Shown here: positions 1 through 5,161 of the stretch, one piece after another
Layout: each line of letters starts with the position of its first letter
Position numbering within the stretch: position 1 is the stretch's first letter
Assembly (NCBI GenBank): GCA_023133315.1
Contig: JAGLWR010000053.1
Span: 1-7,195 of the forward strand
Direction: 5' to 3'
Length of the DNA stretch: 7,195 nt
From: Methanomicrobia archaeon
GTDB lineage: Archaea > Methanobacteriota_B > Thermococci > Methanofastidiosales > B48-G16
The notes under the pieces: model-generated
What the model was told of the DNA's origin: nothing
The model's database searches: none
What the model saw: only the letters and a program-made list of their open reading frames with translations
Position numbers and translations under genes: made by a program

Positions 1-356
1 GCCTGGGCTAAAGCTGTATTCACCTTATGAGATCCTGTAGGAGAGTAAAATTCAGCTTTGTAGTACATTCGTGCAGGTGTATTCAAATACTTTTCCAGTC
101 GTCTGGCTCTAAACAACTGCCGGGGCCGCCCCGCCTGCTCATACAACTGCATAACACCTTCAGGGATGTCCACCCATCTCTTCTGGGACATTTCCTGCTT
201 CAAACATTCACCTATAAGGACTCTAGGCAGAAAATCCAGCCTGGACTCGCCTTCTTCAGGATCCTTGGGCGGAGGCAACGGTTCAGGCAAATCTGGAACA
301 ATGTTGTACCATTTTTTAGGCATTTCTTCTGGAGGTAGAACAATTTCGGTATACAT
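1..356 (-). CDS. trpB2: Tryptophan synthase beta chain, TrpB2 type (N-terminal part, runs off left edge)
   Basis: The frame reads leftward from an ATG at 354-356 and stays open to the edge, giving 118 complete codons. The protein opens with MYTEIVLPPEEMPKKWYNIV, then DLPEPLPPP, WVDIPEGV, RARRLEKYLNTPAR and SPTGSHKVNTALAQ. This is the order of conserved blocks in the TrpB2 (TrpB-like, PLP-dependent) family. TrpB1 lacks the long N-terminal extension seen here. The lysine of GSHK is expected to form the PLP Schiff base. TrpB2 enzymes condense indole with serine (or phosphoserine) to give tryptophan in the cytosol. An oddity is GRPRQL where the family usually has RPTPL. No Shine-Dalgarno precedes the ATG, and the TATA element lies about 22 bp upstream, so the mRNA is probably leaderless. 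By hand count the G+C is about 47%, higher than in the operon on the right. The family call is firm. The substrate and the C-terminal part cannot be judged from this window. Confidence 0.92.
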   Translation of the reverse strand, partial: MYTEIVLPPEEMPKKWYNIVPDLPEPLPPPKDPEEGESRLDFLPRVLIGECLKQEMSQKRWVDIPEGVMQLYEQAGRPRQLFRARRLEKYLNTPARMYYKAEFYSPTGSHKVNTALAQ

Positions 357-374
357 AATACTATTTTAGAGTAT

Positions 375-386
375 AATTTAAAAAGG
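375..386 (-). promoter_or_regulatory. TATA box of trpB2
   Basis: On the minus strand this reads CCTTTTTAAATT, an A/T-rich archaeal TATA-like element with TTTAAATT centred near 378-379. That is about 22 bp before the trpB2 ATG, where an archaeal transcript starting roughly 25 bp downstream of the TATA centre would be leaderless or nearly so. The TGTACA boxes adjoin it on the upstream side, where TFB would contact the DNA. Confidence 0.55.
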
Positions 387-388
387 TT

Positions 389-404
389 TGTACACTTTTG
401 TACA
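389..404 (-). promoter_or_regulatory. Tandem TGTACA boxes, candidate TrpY-type TRP boxes
   Basis: Two perfect copies of the self-complementary hexamer TGTACA lie at 389-394 and 399-404, with centres exactly 10 bp (one helical turn) apart, directly upstream of the trpB2 TATA element. In Methanothermobacter the repressor TrpY binds TRP boxes of consensus TGTACA in front of the trp operon and of trpB2. A tryptophan-responsive repressor bound here would overlap the TFB/TBP site. The regulator gene is not in the window, so the identity of the protein is inferred. Confidence 0.6.
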
Positions 405-457
405 TTGCTTCTATGGTGGCCTTAAAAAGAGCGAATTTACTTCTTTAGCACCGTCCT

Positions 458-670
458 TTATTCTTTTTTTCTGCGATGTGCCAAACCCAACAAGATGTTC
501 ATTCGCGGCACCTTTTGCGTATAATCTTTGTAGGCATCGCCAAACTTTTCAATGAGTAACGAATCGTCTTGTCGTGCCTGCATGTAGATCGTCACCATCG
601 CTCCAATACCAATCACGGCGATCAACCAGTGTTGGGCATGAGAATTATTGCAAAACCGAAAAATATCCTG
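458..670 (-). pseudogene. C-terminal remnant of an isoprenylcysteine carboxyl methyltransferase-like membrane protein
   Basis: The minus-strand frame is open for 70 codons between an upstream TAA (671-673) and its own TAA (458-460). It encodes a hydrophobic helix (HWLIAVIGIGAMVTIYM) followed by LLIEKFGDAYKDYTQKVPRM and a basic tail. The pattern FGDxYxxYxxxVPRMN after the last membrane helix is typical of the C-terminus of ICMT/phospholipid methyltransferase-like (NnrU/PEMT-like) proteins. Full members are commonly around 200 residues with several helices and the SAM-binding HP motif. None of that is here, because the upstream DNA is the end of the beta-helix gene. The first ATG is codon 25 (596-598), which would leave a 46-residue peptide with little of the helix. 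I infer a truncated, non-functional gene left by rearrangement or by insertion of the neighbouring gene. A short expressed peptide cannot be excluded. Confidence 0.72.
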
Positions 671-710
671 TTAGATCTCAATCATTACCTTCGGTTTCAT
701 TTTCGGTTTT
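652..710. repeat. 11-bp perfect inverted repeat across a gene/remnant junction
   Basis: AAAACCGAAAA at 652-662 is the exact reverse complement of TTTTCGGTTTT at 700-710, with 37 bp between the arms. One arm lies in the methyltransferase remnant, and the other encodes the Lys-Thr-Glu-Asn tail of the beta-helix lipoprotein. The repeat frames the stop codon of the lipoprotein gene. It could form a weak hairpin in the transcript or mark the join between the two genes. The arms are low in complexity, so chance is possible. Confidence 0.4.
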
Positions 711-1853
711 CTCCTCAACTACATTCTTATTATTTTTGAAAACATAATTCTCCTCAAAAATCACGACAGATGATCCTGCATTTTCCTCAGAAAGAGGTGA
801 TACATCCCTCGTAAAAGAATACGGATCAGGACCACCCACGAATATTCCTATATCATTTCTCGTTACCGTGTTCCCCCGGAGTATTACATTCCTGCAGTTT
901 CTGATATCAATTCCATTTTCATTGTTATCAAGAATCGTATTATTTTTTACGGTGATACCTGAACAATCCTCAAGTTTTATTCCGTGTCCCCATCCATTAT
1001 CCCACTCATCACTTGCATTGGGAAACTTTTCTATCGGGTATCCGCTCTCGTTTATGTAGTTGTTTTCTATGAGAATGTTGGCGTTCCAGGAGTTGTATTC
1101 TATGTTTATTCCTGCCCACGCCGTTTTCGTAATTATGTTGTTGCATATTTTGCTCTCGTGTTCTGCATTAGTCCAGTCTTCAAAGTTTATGGCATCCTCA
1201 ATATTCATAAAAAATATGTTATCATGGATGTGTACTGTAGTTTCACCGTGCTCAGGTATGAAATGAACCAGAATTCCATGTGGAAAATTGTATCTGAAAA
1301 GGTTTCCAAAAACTTCACCCGAACTCTTGTACATTGCAATAGCATTGTGCTGGTAATTATTATCAAAAATGTTACTCTCGAATCTTATATTCATGCTCTC
1401 CGCAACAGATACTCCTATACTGTTGTTCTTTACGTGGTTATGTCTAAAAACAATATCCTCGGAATCATAAACGTTTACTGCGGGCTCTTCATGAGTAGGA
1501 TAGTCTCTGACAACATTGTCTGCGAAAACGATATCTGACACAGATTCAAAGAATATCCTGGTGTTAATAAATTCGCTTCTCGTTATCTTTATTCCAGAGG
1601 TCTTTACGGTTACAATACAGTTCTCAAACCTTGCAGAATCCGTATCAGAACTGATTGCTATCGTTCCACCCATACATTTATTCTCAAGGGTTTCAGGCAG
1701 GTAAATGGGTTCAGGTTCATGAAGGTCGGGGGGGTTGGATATAGAATACTCAATTTCGTTTGTATCTGGATATTCTGATATCTGAGTACAACCACTTATC
1801 AGACCTACAGTTAAAATCAGTCCAATGAGGATATAATTTTTTTTCATGTCCAT
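678..1853 (-). CDS. Surface lipoprotein with right-handed parallel beta-helix repeats
   Basis: From ATG 1851-1853 the product is 391 residues. It starts with a short basic stretch, a hydrophobic segment and the lipobox LISGC, so cleavage before Cys22 and lipid anchoring on the outer face of the membrane are expected. Residues 60-380 carry repeated PbH1-like turns such as ITRSEFINTRI, IRFESNIFDNN, ITVKNNTILDNNENGIDI and VILRGNTVTRNDIGIFV, with Asn ladders and aliphatic positions typical of a right-handed parallel beta-helix (NosD/pectate-lyase-like fold). At least five N-glycosylation sequons occur (residues 143, 268, 279, 304, 385), and the C-terminal tail is acidic. No catalytic residues of a polysaccharide lyase are recognisable, so carbohydrate binding, adhesion or a structural role are all open. 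The frame extends 27 codons further upstream, but that part lacks signal character and would overlap the next gene. The TATA element near 1877 also supports the start at 1853. The Met two codons later (1847) is an alternative. Confidence 0.85.
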   Translation of the reverse strand: MDMKKNYILIGLILTVGLISGCTQISEYPDTNEIEYSISNPPDLHEPEPIYLPETLENKCMGGTIAISSDTDSARFENCIVTVKTSGIKITRSEFINTRIFFESVSDIVFADNVVRDYPTHEEPAVNVYDSEDIVFRHNHVKNNSIGVSVAESMNIRFESNIFDNNYQHNAIAMYKSSGEVFGNLFRYNFPHGILVHFIPEHGETTVHIHDNIFFMNIEDAINFEDWTNAEHESKICNNIITKTAWAGINIEYNSWNANILIENNYINESGYPIEKFPNASDEWDNGWGHGIKLEDCSGITVKNNTILDNNENGIDIRNCRNVILRGNTVTRNDIGIFVGGPDPYSFTRDVSPLSEENAGSSVVIFEENYVFKNNKNVVEEKTENETEGND

Positions 1854-1871
1854 ATATTTACTTGAAATTGA

Positions 1872-1883
1872 TATTATTAAAAA
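1872..1883 (-). promoter_or_regulatory. TATA-like element of the beta-helix lipoprotein gene
   Basis: On the minus strand this reads TTTTTAATAATA, centred about 24 bp before the ATG at 1853. That spacing predicts a transcript beginning at or next to the start codon. No Shine-Dalgarno-like sequence lies upstream of the ATG, which agrees with leaderless initiation. The element sits in the 61-bp gap after the SnoaL-like gene, so read-through from that gene is also possible. Confidence 0.45.
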
Positions 1884-1914
1884 TTTTCCCAGAAGATGGG
1901 GGGAGCAATCGTTC

Positions 1915-2295
1915 CTATCTCTTGATTTTCTCAAAATGCTGACGAATTCTATACGTATCGTAAATAATTGTAAGATGTTTTATCTTGTTATCATCGGAAA
2001 ACTGGAAAGTATCGACACATTCAAAAGATGTCGGCGTTCCGTCTTTTAATATCCACTCATAACGGAAATGAGCAGCGCCAGCATTTTTGTTCTCTTTACT
2101 TGTAAATAGATTTAGCACCGTTATCGTTGATTTCGTTGTGTCCTTGAACAGCTCTTTATAAAATGTTAATGCTTTTATGTTTCCATATAAGGGAGAGTTA
2201 ATTACAGCATCGTCTGTAAATAACTCTATAATATCTTCATAACTACCTTCTTCTAGTGCTTGTAAATAGAGGATAAGTGTTTTCTCAATTTCCAT
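1915..2295 (-). CDS. SnoaL/NTF2-like domain protein (nuclear transport factor 2 family)
   Basis: This is a 126-residue cytosolic protein with no signal or membrane segment. It shows the usual layout of small SnoaL-like alpha+beta cone proteins. An N-terminal helix pair (residues 1-27, YLQALEEGSYEDIIELFTDD) is followed by AVINSPLYGNIKAL, a helix FYKELFKD, then long beta strands including GAAHFRYEWILKDG, FECVDTFQFSDDNKIKHLTI and a closing IYDTYRIR. Length and motif order match the single-domain family. Members range from ketosteroid isomerases and polyketide cyclases to binding proteins of unknown role, so the substrate cannot be assigned. The ATG at 2293-2295 has a TATA element about 27 bp upstream and no ribosome site, so it is probably leaderless. 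It lies divergent from the operon on the right and 61 bp before the lipoprotein gene on the same strand. Confidence 0.82.
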   Translation of the reverse strand: MEIEKTLILYLQALEEGSYEDIIELFTDDAVINSPLYGNIKALTFYKELFKDTTKSTITVLNLFTSKENKNAGAAHFRYEWILKDGTPTSFECVDTFQFSDDNKIKHLTIIYDTYRIRQHFEKIKR

Positions 2296-2317
2296 GCTAC
2301 TGAATAATTTATAGGAT

Positions 2318-2325
2318 CATATAAA
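2318..2325 (-). promoter_or_regulatory. TATA box of the SnoaL-like gene
   Basis: TTTATATG on the minus strand is close to the archaeal TATA consensus and is centred about 27 bp before the ATG at 2295. Initiation is predicted within a few bases of the start codon. A second A/T-rich stretch (CTATAAATT on the minus strand, near 2306-2314) is too close to the ATG to serve the same start. Confidence 0.55.
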
Positions 2326-2356
2326 TGTTATGAAACGAATCCTCTACGTTTTGTGA

Positions 2357-2368
2357 TTAAATATTTAA
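2357..2368 (+). promoter_or_regulatory. TATA box of the U32-like/AOR/aminotransferase/hom operon
   Basis: TTAAATATTTAA is a perfect 12-bp palindrome centred near 2362. It is the best TATA candidate in the 147-bp gap on the plus strand. Initiation would fall near 2387 and give a 5' leader of roughly 55 nt that carries the GGAGG ribosome site. The palindrome TTCTA-C-TAGAA (2385-2395) lies over the predicted start point and may be an operator. The leftward TATA box of the SnoaL-like gene is about 41 bp away, so the two promoters may share regulators. Confidence 0.5.
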
Positions 2369-2430
2369 AGAAAGAAGTCGTATATTCTACTAGAAAAGAA
2401 AAAGAATAAAAATTTCGGGTAATATAACTT

Positions 2431-2435
2431 GGAGG
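2431..2435 (+). promoter_or_regulatory. Ribosome binding site of the first operon gene
   Basis: GGAGG lies seven bases before the ATG at 2443. It matches the 3' end of archaeal 16S rRNA and fixes this start. The minus-strand genes of the window lack such a site. Confidence 0.85.
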
Positions 2436-2442
2436 AATAAGC

Positions 2443-3387
2443 ATGGATATCGAGAAAATAAGGAGTGCGATGGAGAAATATGGAGTACCGGGAAGGGATT
2501 TGTACGAACTGCCGACCTCTTCTTTGAGATTCCCGGATGGTGCAAATTATAGAATGGAAATTTCTGGGGTAGAACGATTATCTACTCTTGAAGCGTTAGT
2601 GGACGAGATGGAGAAAAGAGATGTGCCTATACATAGACTGATAAGTGTTGTGATGGGTTCTACATATTTAGACGACGAAGAACTGGAGGGATTTGCCAAA
2701 TTGGCCAAAGAGAAAAAGATGGAAGTCGTTATGACACCAGGACCCAGAAGCGGATGGGATGTAGGAAGACAAATAGCAACGCCAGAAGGAGTACTTTCTG
2801 GGGCAAGAATAAGAGGCAGCGATAATCTTTCTTACCTAGCCGCAGATATAATTAGATGCGCAGAGATGGGTTTTAGAGGATTTCTCGTCATGGATGAAGG
2901 AGCCTTGTGGCTTTTTTCGCAATTAAGGAAGGAAGGAGTCATACCAAAAGATGCTGTCTTTAAAGTCTCGATATACGCTGGACATGGAAATGCTGCGGGC
3001 GCAAAAGTCCTGGAATCCTTGGGAGCAGATACGTTTAATCCTTTAGGGGATTTAACTCTGCCAATGTTTGCATCGATTAGAAAGGCTGTAAAAATGCCTC
3101 TGGATATTCATATACTCCTCTCGGAATCATTTGGAGGATTTAACAGATTCTGGGAAGGACCAGAACTGGCAAGAGTTAGTTCTCCATGCTACTTTAAAAT
3201 TGAGCCAGGAACAGCTCTGGCGATTGGATCGGGGATCTACAGACCATGGACTTCAGAGGATTTCCTTGCTAAACTGGTAAGAGATAAAGTGAAATATGCA
3301 GAGATAATTAGAGACATAATAGATAAGATCCATCCAGAACTCAAATTATCGAAACATGGCTCGAAAGATTTAGCCGTGCCAAAGTGA
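2443..3387 (+). CDS. U32-peptidase-like TIM-barrel protein, function unknown
   Basis: This is a 314-residue cytosolic protein and the first gene of a four-gene operon. Recognisable blocks are VPGRDLYELPTSSLRFPDGA (residues 15-34), MTPGPRSGWDVGRQ (97-110), a GSDNLSY block with a helix (125-138), FRGFLVMDEGALW (144-156), KVSIYAGHGNAAGAKVLESL (174-193), GADTFNPLGDLTLP (194-207), PLDIHILLSESFGGF (219-233) and RVSSPCYFKIEPG (244-256). I recall this order from a family commonly labelled U32 family peptidase. The alternating strands and helices suit a TIM barrel. Only two cysteines (139, 249) are present, so the four-Cys Fe-S cluster of UbiU/UbiV-type U32 proteins is absent, and peptidase activity is not shown by anything visible. 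It ends 4 bp before the AOR gene, so a role with that enzyme (substrate handling, maturation or a linked reaction) is a reasonable inference. The family call is moderately sure and the function is unknown. Confidence 0.72.
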   Translation: MDIEKIRSAMEKYGVPGRDLYELPTSSLRFPDGANYRMEISGVERLSTLEALVDEMEKRDVPIHRLISVVMGSTYLDDEELEGFAKLAKEKKMEVVMTPGPRSGWDVGRQIATPEGVLSGARIRGSDNLSYLAADIIRCAEMGFRGFLVMDEGALWLFSQLRKEGVIPKDAVFKVSIYAGHGNAAGAKVLESLGADTFNPLGDLTLPMFASIRKAVKMPLDIHILLSESFGGFNRFWEGPELARVSSPCYFKIEPGTALAIGSGIYRPWTSEDFLAKLVRDKVKYAEIIRDIIDKIHPELKLSKHGSKDLAVPK

Positions 3388-3391
3388 TTGC

Positions 3392-5161
3392 ATGTACAGC
3401 TATACAGGAAAAATTTTGAGAATAGATTTATCTACCAATAGAGTTTCGGAGGAATCTTTAGATAAAAACGATGCTAAAAAATTCATGGGAGGAAAAGGTC
3501 TTGGAGCAAAGCTTCTTTTTGACGAGATCGATCTTACCATCGATCCATTATCTGCCGATAATGTCTTGATCCTTTGCACAGGGCCGTTAACAGGAAGCCT
3601 CGCACCGACGTCCGGAAGGTGGTGCGTTGTTACTAAATCTCCGTTAACTTCGTTATTTCTCGATTCACAGGTAGGTGGATATTTCGGTGCGGAGATGAAA
3701 AAAGCTGGATATGACTTTATTATCATACAGGGCAGGGCAGAAAAACCTGTCTATATTGCCATAAATGATGAAAATGTAGAAATAAAAGACGCAGGAGAAC
3801 TCTGGGGAAAAAACTCTTTTTACACTGAAAAATCGTTGAGAGATAAAGGAAGAGTTTTTTCCATAGGTGTAGCTGGAGAAAAGCTCGTCAAATTTGCCTG
3901 CATTAATACAGAACTTCACAGACATGCAGGCAGAGGAGGTGCGGGAGCAGTCATGGGGTCGAAGAATCTGAAAGCCGTTGTAATAAAAGGCACAAAAAAG
4001 TTGAGCTATGCAGATGAAGAAAAATTCAGAGATGCTGTGAAGAAATCTCTTAAGATAATCAATGAAAATTCGTTCATACCTACAAGAAGGAAATACGGCA
4101 CACCGATATGGATAAATCCCGTTAACGAAAACAAGCTGCTGCCCACATACAATTTTTCAAAAGGATCCTTTGAGAAAGCTGAAAATATTTCTGGAGAAAC
4201 GATGTATGAAACGATGGTTGTAAAGAACAAAGCATGTTTCAATTGTTCAATAGCATGTGGTAAATGGACTAATTTTGATTTTAAAGAAAAAAAATATGAA
4301 TTGGAAGGACCTGAGTATGAAACGATAGCACTTTTAGGGAGTAACTGTGGAAATGATAGTTTGGAAGGGATTGCGTATCTCAATTATCTATGTGACGATT
4401 TTGGTCTTGATACGATATCTACGGGGAACGTGGTAGGATTTGCAATTGAAGCCGCAAAGAAAAAGTTGATAGATGAAGATTTAGATTTCAACGATCCGGT
4501 AACTCATGGGGAGCTGATACGGAAGATAGCTTACAGAGAAGGAATAGGAGACGAACTCGCAGAAGGTGTAAAAAAATTTTCAGAGAAGATAGGAGGTGAA
4601 GATTTTGCGATACAATCAAAAGGAATGGAGTTTCCGGGGTACGATCCGCGCGGTGCTTTTGGCATGGCATTGGCGTATGCTACGAGTGATAGAGGAGCAT
4701 GTCATCAGCGAGTCTGGACGGTACGGGCGGAGATAGAAGGCGCTCTAAAACCGCGGTACGGTATAGACGGAAGAGCTCAATTTGCGAAGGAAAATCAGGA
4801 CGAAAGGGCGTGCTGCTTCTCGTTAGTTCTCTGCGATTTTGCACCTTTTGGCGTTGATACATTTGTGGAATTGTTGAATACTGCCACGGGTTTCGGGTAC
4901 AGTAAAGAGGAGTATCTGAAAACAGGAGAAAGAATCTGGAACCTTACAAAAATTTTCAATGTAAAAAACGGCGTTACCAGAAAAGACGAAACTATCCCAA
5001 AACGAATCATGGAGGAAACGTTAGAGATAGATGAGGCCAGGATAGGGAAAGACACCTTTGAAAAAATGCTCGATGAGTATTATAAAATGAGAGGATGGGA
5101 CGAGAACGGAATACCGAAAAAAGAAAAACTGAGAGAGTTAAATTTGGAGGGATTTTTATGA
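3392..5161 (+). CDS. Aldehyde:ferredoxin oxidoreductase family tungsten/molybdenum enzyme
   Basis: This 589-residue protein is close to the usual family length of about 600. AOR enzymes interconvert aldehydes and carboxylic acids using a bis-pterin tungsten (or Mo) cofactor and a [4Fe-4S] cluster with ferredoxin. Seen here are the N-terminal YTGKILRIDLS and FMGGKGLGAKLL, then GPLTG and SGRWCVVTKSP, and HRHAGRGGAGAVMGSKNLKA (176-195). The cluster motif CxxCxxxC is at Cys282, 285 and 289, with the fourth ligand likely Cys481. Also present are GPEYET (306-311), the pterin motif DDFGLD (335-340) and TSDRGACHQR, with His438 in the position of the active-site His of the Pyrococcus enzyme. An oddity is the second pterin motif, which reads FSLVLC where the Asp of DxxxLC is usual. 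The ATG at 3392 lies 4 bp after the previous stop with only a weak GTGAT ribosome-site match. The stop overlaps the next ATG. The substrate is unknown, and it is not a clear match to AOR, FOR or GAPOR by eye. Confidence 0.93.
   Translation: MYSYTGKILRIDLSTNRVSEESLDKNDAKKFMGGKGLGAKLLFDEIDLTIDPLSADNVLILCTGPLTGSLAPTSGRWCVVTKSPLTSLFLDSQVGGYFGAEMKKAGYDFIIIQGRAEKPVYIAINDENVEIKDAGELWGKNSFYTEKSLRDKGRVFSIGVAGEKLVKFACINTELHRHAGRGGAGAVMGSKNLKAVVIKGTKKLSYADEEKFRDAVKKSLKIINENSFIPTRRKYGTPIWINPVNENKLLPTYNFSKGSFEKAENISGETMYETMVVKNKACFNCSIACGKWTNFDFKEKKYELEGPEYETIALLGSNCGNDSLEGIAYLNYLCDDFGLDTISTGNVVGFAIEAAKKKLIDEDLDFNDPVTHGELIRKIAYREGIGDELAEGVKKFSEKIGGEDFAIQSKGMEFPGYDPRGAFGMALAYATSDRGACHQRVWTVRAEIEGALKPRYGIDGRAQFAKENQDERACCFSLVLCDFAPFGVDTFVELLNTATGFGYSKEEYLKTGERIWNLTKIFNVKNGVTRKDETIPKRIMEETLEIDEARIGKDTFEKMLDEYYKMRGWDENGIPKKEKLRELNLEGFL
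5146..5153 (+). promoter_or_regulatory. Ribosome binding site of the aminotransferase gene
   Basis: GGAGGGAT ends four bases before the ATG at 5158-5160 and decides that start over an in-frame ATG at 5095. The earlier ATG lies inside the AOR gene and would add 21 charged residues unlike the family's N-terminus. The ATG and the AOR stop share ATGA, so translation is coupled. Confidence 0.85.

Noticed and set aside
27..369. Plus-strand open frames of 103 and 67 codons
   Set aside because: They lie wholly on the opposite strand of the convincing trpB2 frame, have no recognisable motifs and lack promoters.
984..1538. Plus-strand open frame of 184 codons within the beta-helix gene
   Set aside because: It is antisense to a gene with clear lipobox and beta-helix repeats. 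Its hydrophobic composition is what the repeated Asn/Ile codons give when read in reverse.
1881..1900. Possible terminator hairpin (CCCA-TCTTC-TGGG on the minus strand followed by A and T runs) after the SnoaL-like gene
   Set aside because: The stem is only 4 bp and the T run doubles as the TATA element of the next gene, so the evidence is too weak to list as a terminator.
1854..1934. 27-codon N-terminal extension of the beta-helix protein
   Set aside because: It would put a non-hydrophobic charged stretch before the signal peptide and overlap the SnoaL-like gene. The TATA element at 1872-1883 lies inside the extension and points to the start at 1853.
5095..5157. 21-codon N-terminal extension of the aminotransferase
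   Set aside because: It overlaps the AOR C-terminus and has no ribosome site. GGAGGGAT just before 5158 marks the real start.
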